A stretch of DNA of 64,000 nt from Enterococcus sp. 4G2_DIV0659 (GTDB lineage Bacteria; Bacillota; Bacilli; Lactobacillales; Enterococcaceae). Numbering within the stretch: the first letter of the stretch is position 1; each line of letters begins with the position of its first letter. The notes beneath the pieces are model-generated. The model saw only the letters and a list, made by a program, of their open reading frames with translations. It was not told where the DNA came from and did not search any database. The position numbers and the translations under genes were made by a program. The stretch spans positions 1,833,001 to 1,897,000 of the forward strand of contig NZ_NGLE02000001.1 in the NCBI RefSeq assembly GCF_002140715.2. Reading direction: 5' to 3'. Shown piece by piece: positions 56,897 through 64,000 of this stretch.

Positions 56897-57615
56897 TGTT
56901 ATCTATCATCATTTGTGAAGATGATTGGAGGCAGCGCCAAACAATTGAGACATATGTCAAAAATTATATCATGGTGGAGAGCTTAGATATGGAGTTAGCA
57001 TTTTCTACCGGCAATCCATTAGAAGTATTGGAATTTGTTAAAAGTAACCCAAAAATGATTGGACTGTATTTCTTTGATGTTGATTTACAGCATAAAATGT
57101 CAGGACTGACTTTAGCAGCAGAAATCAGAAAATATGATGATTTGGGTAAAATCGTTTTTGTGACTACCCACGGGGAATTATCTTATCTTACATTTACTTA
57201 TAAGATTGAAGCGATGGATTACATCATAAAAGATAACAAAGGCGATCTTCAGCGAAGGATTTGTGAAAGTATACAGTTAGCTCATGAACGGGTGACCACT
57301 GACCGTGGTAATCAAAAGAACTTGTTTAAGATAAAAGATGGAGATATTATTCGTTCAATTGATACCGAAGATATCATTTTCTTTGAATCGTCCGTTGCAT
57401 CACATAAAATAATTCTTCATTTAGAAAATGGAGAAATCGAATTTTATGGCTCCTTGAAAGAGATCGAAGAACAATGCGACTCTTTTTATAGATGTCATAA
57501 ATCCTACTTAATAAACCGAAACCATATTAGTAAAATAATGAAAAGTGAACGAATAGTTGAAATGAGCAATGGTGAAACCTGCCTTGTTTCTGTAAGAGCT
57601 ATGAAAAATTTATGA
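56896..57615 (+). CDS. LytTR-family response regulator (AgrA/ComE-like)
   Basis: 239-aa regulator. The receiver domain has the acidic pair C-E-D-D, phosphorylation Asp in YFFDVDL (about residue 57) and the V-T-T-H-G-E switch region. The C-terminal LytTR DNA-binding domain (about 140-239) includes DIIFFESSVASHKIILH, FYRCHKSYLIN and a final V-S-V-R-A-M-K-N-L. Coupled to the kinase gene. It probably activates the two weak divergent promoters between 47851 and 48033. No AgrB/AgrD-like peptide processing genes are present, so the inducer may be a cluster product. Confidence 0.9.
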   Translation: MLSIIICEDDWRQRQTIETYVKNYIMVESLDMELAFSTGNPLEVLEFVKSNPKMIGLYFFDVDLQHKMSGLTLAAEIRKYDDLGKIVFVTTHGELSYLTFTYKIEAMDYIIKDNKGDLQRRICESIQLAHERVTTDRGNQKNLFKIKDGDIIRSIDTEDIIFFESSVASHKIILHLENGEIEFYGSLKEIEEQCDSFYRCHKSYLINRNHISKIMKSERIVEMSNGETCLVSVRAMKNL

Positions 57616-57625
57616 ATTTTCAAAA

Positions 57626-57662
57626 GCAACATAGACCATCACGGTTTTATGTTGTTTTTTTC
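57626..57662 (+). terminator. Terminator after the response regulator
   Basis: CAACATA / TATGTTG stem with a 14-base loop, then TTTTTTT; marks the right end of the island transcript. Confidence 0.7.
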
Positions 57663-57835
57663 GTTTATTTCAGTTTGACAATTCCCTTCAAACGATGTAA
57701 ATTATACAATTATTGGTAAATTCGATGAGACGCTCTATAATAATCTAGTGAACTTCCTTTTCATTGAGGTACGGCTATGTTAAAATATTATAGAAGAAAA
57801 TAGGGCAATTGTGCTCTTTAAGGAGGCTTTCATCA

Positions 57836-58198
57836 ATGGCTGTAAAAATCAAAACACCAGCAGGTACCATTGAGATTACCAATGAGGTTATCGCCACAGT
57901 TGTTGGCGGTGCTGCGACAGATATCTACGGAATCGTCGGTATGGCTAGTAAAAACCAAATCAAAGATAATTTAAATGGCATTTTGCGTAAAGAGAATTAT
58001 TCTAAAGGTGTTGTCGTACGTCAAGAAGAAAATGGCGTTGCGGTCGACGTATATACAATCGTAAGTTATGGAACAAAAATTTCAGAAGTGTCTCGAAATG
58101 TACAAGAAAAAGTAAAATATAACCTTGAAACATTATTAGGTGTGACAGCTAATTCTGTCAACGTATTTGTGCAAGGTGTTCGTGTGTTGCCTGACTAG
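57836..58198 (+). CDS. Asp23/Gls24-family protein (YloU)
   Basis: 120-aa envelope-stress family protein that sits at the membrane or cytoplasm. The family pattern I-T-N-E-V-I-A-T-V-V-G-G-A-A-T-x-I-Y-G-I-V-G-M (about residues 13-35) and the Y-x-x-V-S-Y-G-x-x-I middle are present. AAGGAGG is 8 bases before ATG. Its place before fakA is conserved across Firmicutes; it marks the right conserved edge of the island. Confidence 0.93.
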   Translation: MAVKIKTPAGTIEITNEVIATVVGGAATDIYGIVGMASKNQIKDNLNGILRKENYSKGVVVRQEENGVAVDVYTIVSYGTKISEVSRNVQEKVKYNLETLLGVTANSVNVFVQGVRVLPD

Positions 58199-58265
58199 GT
58201 AGCCAGCTGTCTGAATAGGTGAAGTTTCATCTATTTGCAGTGAATCTCAAAGGAGGATTTTTTAG

Positions 58266-59939
58266 GTGAATGTAACAGAAATCAGTGCAAGTCAGTTCCA
58301 AGAGATGGTTCAGGCTGGTGCGAGTCGTCTGCACGTGAATGCAGAGTATGTCAACTCATTGAACGTTTTCCCTGTGCCAGATGGTGATACAGGAACAAAT
58401 ATGAACTTATCTATGACTAGTGGAGCAAAAGCAGTTGCAGATTCTCGTTCAGAAAAAGTTGGAGAATTAACAACGATTCTTTCAAAAGGATTATTGATGG
58501 GTGCTAGAGGAAACTCTGGTGTTATCTTATCACAATTATTCCGTGGTTTTTCTAAACAAATTCCAGATGTTGTAACGCTAAATGCAAAAGATTTAGCAGC
58601 AGCGTTTACTCACGGTGTAGAGACAGCTTATAAAGCCGTTATGAAACCCGTAGAAGGAACAATTTTAACCGTTTCTCGTGAAGCGGCTCGTTCTGGTGAA
58701 CGTAAAGCTAAAGAAACAGATGACTGTATTGAAGTAATGGAAGCAGTTGTTAAAGGAGCTAAACGTGCGTTAGCGAAAACACCTGATCTTTTACCTGTAT
58801 TAAAAGAAGTCGGCGTTGTTGATAGTGGCGGTCAAGGCTTGTTATTTATCTATGAAGGATTTTTAGAAGCATTGTCAGGTGAATTTTTAGCAACAGAAGT
58901 GTACGAACCAACTCCAGGCGAAATGGATGAAATGGTTAATGCAGAACATCATCGTGGTGTTAGCGGACATGTAGCGACTGAAGATATTAAATTTGGTTAC
59001 TGTACAGAAATCATGGTTCAAATCGGAGAAGGTCCGACCGTTGACAGTGAGTTCGATTACGAAACATTTAGAAATTACTTAAACGAATTAGGTGATTCAC
59101 TACTTGTTGTAAATGACGATGAAATCATCAAAGTTCACGTGCATACAGAACATCCTGGTGAAGTGATGAACTATGGTCAAAAATTTGGTTCGTTAGTAAA
59201 AATCAAAGTAGATAATATGCGTTTACAGCATGAGACATTAGTAGAACATGATGCCAAAGCAGCAGCCGCTCCAAAAGCGCGCGTTCCATATGCAGTTATT
59301 GCAATTGCAGCAGGTGATGGTGTACAAGAGCTGTTCCGCAGCCTTGGCGCAAGCTATATTATCAGCGGCGGGCAAACAATGAATCCAAGTACGGAAGATA
59401 TCTTGAAAGCTGTAAAAGAAGTAAATGCAGATCAAGTAATTATTTTACCTAACAATAAAAATATCTTCATGGCAGCCGATCAAGCAGCAGAAGTAGCAGA
59501 TATTCCTGTGGCAGTCGTTCCAACGAAAACAATTTCACAAGGAATGACAGCGATGCTTGCATTTAACGAGCAGCAATCGCTTGAAGAAAATAAAGCAACG
59601 ATGACAGAAATGATCGAAAGTGTAGTCAGCGGACAAGTAACAACAGCTGTACGCGACACAACGATCGATAACGTTGAAATCAAAAAAGATGATTATTTAG
59701 GAATGATCGATGGCAAAATCGTCGTTTCTGAACCAGATATGTTCAACGCATCATTGGACACGTTAAAACGTATGATTGATGAAGACACAGAAATTGTGAC
59801 GATCATTGTTGGTGACGGTGGTACGATGAAAGAAGCTGAAAAATTCGTAGAAGCATTGACTGCTGAATATGAAGATCTAGAAACAGAACTTCATGAAGGT
59901 GGACAACCTGTTTATCCATATCTATTTTCAGCTGAATAA
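58266..59939 (+). CDS. fakA: Fatty acid kinase subunit FakA (DAK/YloV)
   Basis: 557-aa kinase that phosphorylates fatty acids bound to FakB for phospholipid synthesis. N-terminal DhaL/DAK2 ATP domain with NVFPVPDGDTGTNMNLSM (about residues 33-50) and GARGNSGVILSQ; the C-terminal part (about 220-557) fits the FakB-interaction domains. Start GTG after AAAGGAGG. Works with plsX downstream in lipid supply. Confidence 0.95.
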   Translation: MNVTEISASQFQEMVQAGASRLHVNAEYVNSLNVFPVPDGDTGTNMNLSMTSGAKAVADSRSEKVGELTTILSKGLLMGARGNSGVILSQLFRGFSKQIPDVVTLNAKDLAAAFTHGVETAYKAVMKPVEGTILTVSREAARSGERKAKETDDCIEVMEAVVKGAKRALAKTPDLLPVLKEVGVVDSGGQGLLFIYEGFLEALSGEFLATEVYEPTPGEMDEMVNAEHHRGVSGHVATEDIKFGYCTEIMVQIGEGPTVDSEFDYETFRNYLNELGDSLLVVNDDEIIKVHVHTEHPGEVMNYGQKFGSLVKIKVDNMRLQHETLVEHDAKAAAAPKARVPYAVIAIAAGDGVQELFRSLGASYIISGGQTMNPSTEDILKAVKEVNADQVIILPNNKNIFMAADQAAEVADIPVAVVPTKTISQGMTAMLAFNEQQSLEENKATMTEMIESVVSGQVTTAVRDTTIDNVEIKKDDYLGMIDGKIVVSEPDMFNASLDTLKRMIDEDTEIVTIIVGDGGTMKEAEKFVEALTAEYEDLETELHEGGQPVYPYLFSAE

Positions 59940-59952
59940 TAAAAAAGAAACG

Positions 59953-59982
59953 AAGGCCAGACACTTGTTGTTTGGCTTTTTC
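59953..59982 (+). terminator. Hairpin after fakA
   Basis: GCCAGACA / TGTTTGGC stem then TTTTT, immediately after fakA. Confidence 0.75.
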
Positions 59983-60079
59983 TATAGAAAAATCAAGTTA
60001 CTGAATTCAACAAAGAGATAGGTATAGCTTTTTGATGTTAAAGAAGCACAATTACATAGTTAAAGTTAGGAGGGAAGGA

Positions 60080-62116
60080 ATGAACGTATCGGATGATATC
60101 GGTGTGTTGTCTGGCGTTGGACCAAAACGTGCGGAGAATTTAAAGGAATTAGGGATTCATACAATCGAAGATTTATTATCTTATTACCCTTTTAGATATG
60201 ATGATATTCAAGAAAAAGAATTAAATGAGATCCAAGATCAAGAAAAAGTCACATTAAAAGGTCTAGTTGTTTCTGAGCCAGTAGTCAGTCGCTATGGCTA
60301 TAAAAAAAGTCGAATGATGTTTCGTATGATGCAAGATCATGCAGTAATCAATGTCTCTTTTTTTAATCAACCTTATTTAAAAGATAAAATTGTTATGTCT
60401 GAAGAAATAGCGGTTTATGGAAAATGGGATGCGAAACGCAAATCACTGAATGGAATGAAAATATTAGCTGCTAAAAATGATGGCGAAGACTTTGCACCGA
60501 TCTATCATGTAAATAAAAAAGTTCGCCAAAGCAGTTTGATCCAATTGATTCGTACAGGATTTGAAAAATATGGCGAGTGGATCCCAGAATTTTTACCGCA
60601 AGAGTTGTTGGATAAATATCGTTTAATGTCGAGAAAAGAAGCGATGTTTGCGATGCATTTTCCTAAAAATCCAGAAGAAAGCCATCAAGCGAAACGTCGT
60701 GTCGTATTTGAAGAGTTTTTCTTATTTCAGTTGAAGATGCAAGGACTGAAAAGGCAAGAAAAATCTGAGAAAAATGGTTTGCTCGTCCATTATGATGTGG
60801 AACGTCTCAAGGCATTTACACAAAGTTTACCTTTTGAGTTAACAGCGGCTCAAAAGAAAGTCACCAATGAAATTTGTCGAGACTTGATGAGTTCAAACCA
60901 TATGCAGCGATTACTGCAAGGGGATGTAGGGAGCGGAAAAACAGTGGTCGCAGCGATTGCCCTTTATGCAACCATGACAGCAGGTTTTCAAGGAGCGTTA
61001 ATGGTGCCAACAGAAATATTGGCGCAACAACACATGGAAAGCTTACAACAATTATATGATCCTTTAGAGGTGCGTACAGCGCTGTTAACTGGATCGACAA
61101 AGGCAAAAGAACGTCGGGAAATTCTGGAACAACTAGCGACAGGTGAGATCGATATCATTATTGGTACACATGCGCTGATTCAAGAGGATGTTATTTTTCA
61201 TCGTTTAGGTTTAGTAATCACAGATGAGCAGCATCGATTTGGCGTTAATCAACGAAGGGTTTTAAGAGAAAAAGGGTTAAAACCAGATGTATTATTTATG
61301 ACTGCAACACCGATTCCAAGAACCTTAGCCATCACAGCTTTTGGCGAGATGGATGTTTCGATCATTGATGAAATGCCGGCTGGACGAATTCCGATTGAAA
61401 CACGCTGGATTCGTCCACCTCAATTAGATACCGTTCTAGAGTGGATGGAAAAAGAATTAGCCCGTGGGCATCAGGCGTATGTGATTTGTCCGTTAATTGA
61501 GGAATCAGAAGCATTAGATGTTAAGAATGCGACGGAAATTTTTGAACATATGTCGGCTTTTTTTAATCCTACCTATCAAGTTGGATTACTTCACGGAAAA
61601 ATGAAAAATCAAGAAAAAGATGAAATTATGCAAGAATTTAAAGAAAATAAATTGCAATTACTTGTTTCCACAACCGTGATCGAAGTGGGTGTCAATGTAC
61701 CTAATGCAACGGTTATGTTGATTATGGATGCCGATCGATTTGGTTTAGCCCAATTACATCAACTGCGCGGTCGTGTTGGACGTGGGTCAGATGCATCTTA
61801 CTGTATTTTAGTGGCCAACCCTAAAAATGAGATGGGTGTAGAGCGAATGAAAATCATGACTGAAACCAATAATGGCTTTGTTTTAAGTGAAAAAGATTTA
61901 GAATTACGCGGACCAGGTGAAGTATTTGGTGCAAGACAATCAGGTGTGCCGCAGTTTGCTGTTGGAGATATTGTGACGGACTTTAATATACTTGAAGTTG
62001 CGCGCCAAGAAGCAAGTGCTATTTGGAAAAAGGAACAATGGTGGGTATTACCAGAGTATGCTGGGATTTCGGAGAAAATCAAACCGAATGAAGAAGAACA
62101 GCAATTTTTTGATTGA
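60080..62116 (+). CDS. recG: ATP-dependent DNA helicase RecG
   Basis: 678-aa helicase that remodels stalled forks. N-terminal wedge/OB domain (about residues 1-160, with GVLSGVGPKRAENL near the start), Walker A GDVGSGKTVVA (about 290), D-E-Q-H in VITDEQHRFGVNQR, MTATPIPRTLA, and motif VI QLRGRVGRG. The start is the ATG at 60080 after AGGAGGG; codons 48 bases upstream lack a ribosome site. Normal length. Confidence 0.96.
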   Translation: MNVSDDIGVLSGVGPKRAENLKELGIHTIEDLLSYYPFRYDDIQEKELNEIQDQEKVTLKGLVVSEPVVSRYGYKKSRMMFRMMQDHAVINVSFFNQPYLKDKIVMSEEIAVYGKWDAKRKSLNGMKILAAKNDGEDFAPIYHVNKKVRQSSLIQLIRTGFEKYGEWIPEFLPQELLDKYRLMSRKEAMFAMHFPKNPEESHQAKRRVVFEEFFLFQLKMQGLKRQEKSEKNGLLVHYDVERLKAFTQSLPFELTAAQKKVTNEICRDLMSSNHMQRLLQGDVGSGKTVVAAIALYATMTAGFQGALMVPTEILAQQHMESLQQLYDPLEVRTALLTGSTKAKERREILEQLATGEIDIIIGTHALIQEDVIFHRLGLVITDEQHRFGVNQRRVLREKGLKPDVLFMTATPIPRTLAITAFGEMDVSIIDEMPAGRIPIETRWIRPPQLDTVLEWMEKELARGHQAYVICPLIEESEALDVKNATEIFEHMSAFFNPTYQVGLLHGKMKNQEKDEIMQEFKENKLQLLVSTTVIEVGVNVPNATVMLIMDADRFGLAQLHQLRGRVGRGSDASYCILVANPKNEMGVERMKIMTETNNGFVLSEKDLELRGPGEVFGARQSGVPQFAVGDIVTDFNILEVARQEASAIWKKEQWWVLPEYAGISEKIKPNEEEQQFFD

Positions 62117-62180
62117 TAGTATTGAGAAGTTATAGAAGGAATGAGAGAAAAGATGTTGTGCTTCTTGCTGATCCAGCTGC

Positions 62181-62276
62181 ATGAGTCAGCTCTTCGGAAA
62201 AAAGATGCCTGCTATTGGAGATAAAGAACCTCGCAACTAGCATTCTCTATTTTTCTGTCAGAGCTGAACGACTCAT
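62181..62276 (+). promoter_or_regulatory. Possible structured leader upstream of plsX
   Basis: Long-range pairing between ATGAGTCAGCTCT (62181-62193) and AGAGCTGA...ACTCAT (62260-62276) could form one large stem over the recG-plsX gap. Function unknown; not a match to any riboswitch I know. Confidence 0.35.
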
Positions 62277-62332
62277 TCCGCTTTTCAATATGTTATACTA
62301 CTTATTGTAATTTATCTAGGAGGGACTATTTT

Positions 62333-63331
62333 ATGAAGATTGCAGTTGATGCAATGGGTGGCGATCATGCGCCACAGGCTATTGTTGAAGGGGTTATGTT
62401 AGCCAAACAGGATTTTCCTGATATTGAGTTTTTACTTTATGGAAAAGAAAATGAAATTAAAAAATATGTGACTGATGAAACGAATGTCACGATTATCCAT
62501 ACTGATGAAAAGATCAATAGTGATGATGAACCGGTAAAAGCGATTCGTCGTAAGAAAACAGCTTCGATGGTATTAGCTGCACAAGCAGTAAAAAACGGCG
62601 AAGCAGATGCAATTTTTTCGGCGGGTAATACGGGCGCATTACTAGCTGCCGGTCTATTTATTGTTGGGCGAATCAAAAATGTGGAACGTCCAGGTTTGAT
62701 GTCTACGTTGCCGGTAATTGGACAAGCTGATGGTGGATTTGATATGCTGGATTTAGGCGCGAATGCAGATAATAAACCAGAACATCTTGTCCAATATGCT
62801 GTATTAGGTTCTTTTTATGCCGAAAAGGTGAGAGCGATCAACAATCCTCGTGTAGCTCTTTTGAATAATGGAACAGAAGAAACAAAAGGCAGTGAATTGA
62901 CTAAGAAAGCTTTTGAGCTACTTTCAGAAGAAAAAGGCATCAATTTTATCGGAAATGTAGAAGCTCGTGACTTATTAAATGGTGTCGCAGATGTTGTTGT
63001 AACAGATGGATTTACGGGAAATGCTGTATTGAAATCTATCGAGGGGACAGCGATGAACATGATGGGGCTTTTGAAATCTTCAATTTTAGCAGAAGGATTT
63101 AAAGGTAAAATGGGCGCATTACTTTTAAAAAATGCTTTACGTGGGATGAAAAATGAAATGGACTATTCTAAGCATGGCGGTGCCGTTCTTTTTGGTTTGA
63201 AAGCGCCTGTTGTTAAAACACATGGATCAACTGGTCCAGAAGCTGTTCGTTATACGATCCGTCAAATCCATACAATGCTGAAAACTGAGGTTGTTCCTCA
63301 GCTTGTCAATCATTACGAAAACCAAGAATAA
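62333..63331 (+). CDS. plsX: Phosphate acyltransferase PlsX
   Basis: 332-aa enzyme converting acyl-ACP to acyl-phosphate for phosphatidic acid synthesis. Family motifs: [18 protein letters not shown] (about residues 3-20), [18 protein letters not shown] and [12 protein letters not shown]. Followed by acpP 144 bases later, the usual pair. AGGAGGG before the ATG. Confidence 0.97.
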   Translation: MKIAVDAMGGDHAPQAIVEGVMLAKQDFPDIEFLLYGKENEIKKYVTDETNVTIIHTDEKINSDDEPVKAIRRKKTASMVLAAQAVKNGEADAIFSAGNTGALLAAGLFIVGRIKNVERPGLMSTLPVIGQADGGFDMLDLGANADNKPEHLVQYAVLGSFYAEKVRAINNPRVALLNNGTEETKGSELTKKAFELLSEEKGINFIGNVEARDLLNGVADVVVTDGFTGNAVLKSIEGTAMNMMGLLKSSILAEGFKGKMGALLLKNALRGMKNEMDYSKHGGAVLFGLKAPVVKTHGSTGPEAVRYTIRQIHTMLKTEVVPQLVNHYENQE

Positions 63332-63475
63332 GTTTTTTCGAAACCTATTTGCAACCGTTCTGTAATAAAGTTGCAAAAAAAGATGGACAAATCACTTAAT
63401 TGTGAGTACAATGTATCATAGCGTTCAACTCATTTAAAGAGGAACGTTTTTCAAAAGCAGTGGAGGTGAATACAG

Positions 63476-63715
63476 TTGAGTCGTGAAGAAGTACTTGGAA
63501 AAGTAGCGAAGATTATCTCAAACCACTTTGATATTGAAGCTGAGAATGTGACAGATCAATTAAACATTAAAGATGACTTGAATGCAGATTCGATTAGTGT
63601 AATGGAATTTGTTTTAGAGCTGGAAGATGAGTTTGGTACAGAAATTTCTGATGAAGATGCAGAGCAAATTGAAACAGTTGGTGCCGCTGTGGACTATATT
63701 ATGAATAACTTATAA
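63476..63715 (+). CDS. acpP: Acyl carrier protein
   Basis: 79-aa acidic carrier with the phosphopantetheine Ser in DLNADSISVMEFVLELED (about residues 35-52). Start TTG after GGAGG. Partner of PlsX and fatty acid synthesis. Confidence 0.95.
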   Translation: MSREEVLGKVAKIISNHFDIEAENVTDQLNIKDDLNADSISVMEFVLELEDEFGTEISDEDAEQIETVGAAVDYIMNNL

Positions 63716-63753
63716 TTGCAACTAATAAAAGTGATCGAATAAGCACATTTAAA

Positions 63754-63797
63754 CAATTGGGCTATAACTCGTAGAGTTATGGCCCAATTGTTTTTTT
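63754..63797 (+). terminator. Rho-independent terminator of plsX/acpP
   Basis: CAATTGGGCTATAACTC / GAGTTATGGCCCAATTG with a 3-base loop, then TTTTTTT. Confidence 0.93.
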
Positions 63798-63978
63798 GTA
63801 TAAAAAAAAATATATCTATCGTATTGCCAAAATGTTGCAATTCTTTCTTAAATTATATACAATTGCATAAAAAAGGTCACAATTAGAAAAATGATAAAAA
63901 CAATTTATAAAAACGATAAATCCTCTCGTGGCGAGTGAGGTAAAGTAGCCAAAAATGAGGGAATAGGAGTGGGTTAAA

Positions 63979-64000
63979 GTGAGTGATGAAAATCAATTGT
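63979..64000 (+). CDS. Start of the next gene (partial)
   Basis: GTG start 11 bases after AGGAG, reading M-S-D-E-N-Q-L before the window ends. By conserved order it may be rnc (RNase III), but seven residues cannot show it. Confidence 0.4.

Overview
The window looks like chromosomal DNA of a low-GC Gram-positive coccus, most probably an Enterococcus of the wider E. faecalis group. The evidence is the strong AGGAGG ribosome sites, CcpA-type cre boxes, an IreP/IreK-type phosphatase and PASTA kinase pair, SrtC-type pili, and the gene order gmk-rpoZ-priA-def-fmt-rsmB-stp-prkC-rsgA-rpe-thiN / rpmB / yloU-fakA-recG-plsX-acpP. The species cannot be fixed from the sequence alone. I see no rRNA, tRNA, IS element, prophage or CRISPR array.

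Region 1 (1-12.7 kb) is accessory metabolism. It holds a beta-glucoside PTS permease with a 6-phospho-beta-glucosidase and a DeoR regulator. Next comes a large AraC regulator fused to a degenerate GH39-like domain. Then follows a cre-controlled operon of an MFS carrier, both subunits of L-serine dehydratase and an M20 amidohydrolase. A MerR regulator lies divergent from a ClbS/DfsB-like protein, with a textbook 19-bp-spacer MerR promoter between them.

Region 2 (12.7-34.5 kb) is cell surface and mixed functions. It contains a one-pilin/one-sortase locus and a GH65 phosphorylase with beta-phosphoglucomutase under TreR-like operators and cre. It also contains MscL, the YmfF/YmfH M16 pair (ymfH with an apparent 1-base frameshift), RodZ, PgsA, a secreted protein built from exact 201-bp repeats, and two paralogous D-Ala-D-Ala carboxypeptidases flanking patatin, YdbC and YicC genes.

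Region 3 (34.7-46.9 kb) is the conserved housekeeping run from gmk to thiN, followed by rpmB.

Region 4 (47.1-57.6 kb) is the most interesting part: an island between rpmB and yloU that reads as a RiPP gene cluster of the daptide type. On the minus strand are three tiny precursor genes (34, 39 and 36 codons). Each has a conserved leader ending in L-N, a Gly/Val/Ile/Ala-rich core and a C-terminal Thr. With them are a 16-codon ORF and a 53-codon two-helix membrane protein. On the plus strand are an unrecognised 403-aa protein (likely recognition/partner protein), a SAM methyltransferase, a class III PLP aminotransferase, an M50-like intramembrane protease and a short-chain dehydrogenase. An ABC exporter (permease apparently frameshifted), two small unknown ORFs and an AgrC/AgrA-like two-component system (kinase apparently frameshifted) complete it. 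Dehydrogenase, aminotransferase and methyltransferase together with an invariant C-terminal Thr match the known daptide route: Thr to aminoacetone to 1,2-diaminopropane to its N,N-dimethyl form.

Region 5 (57.8-64 kb) returns to housekeeping: yloU, fakA, recG, plsX and acpP.
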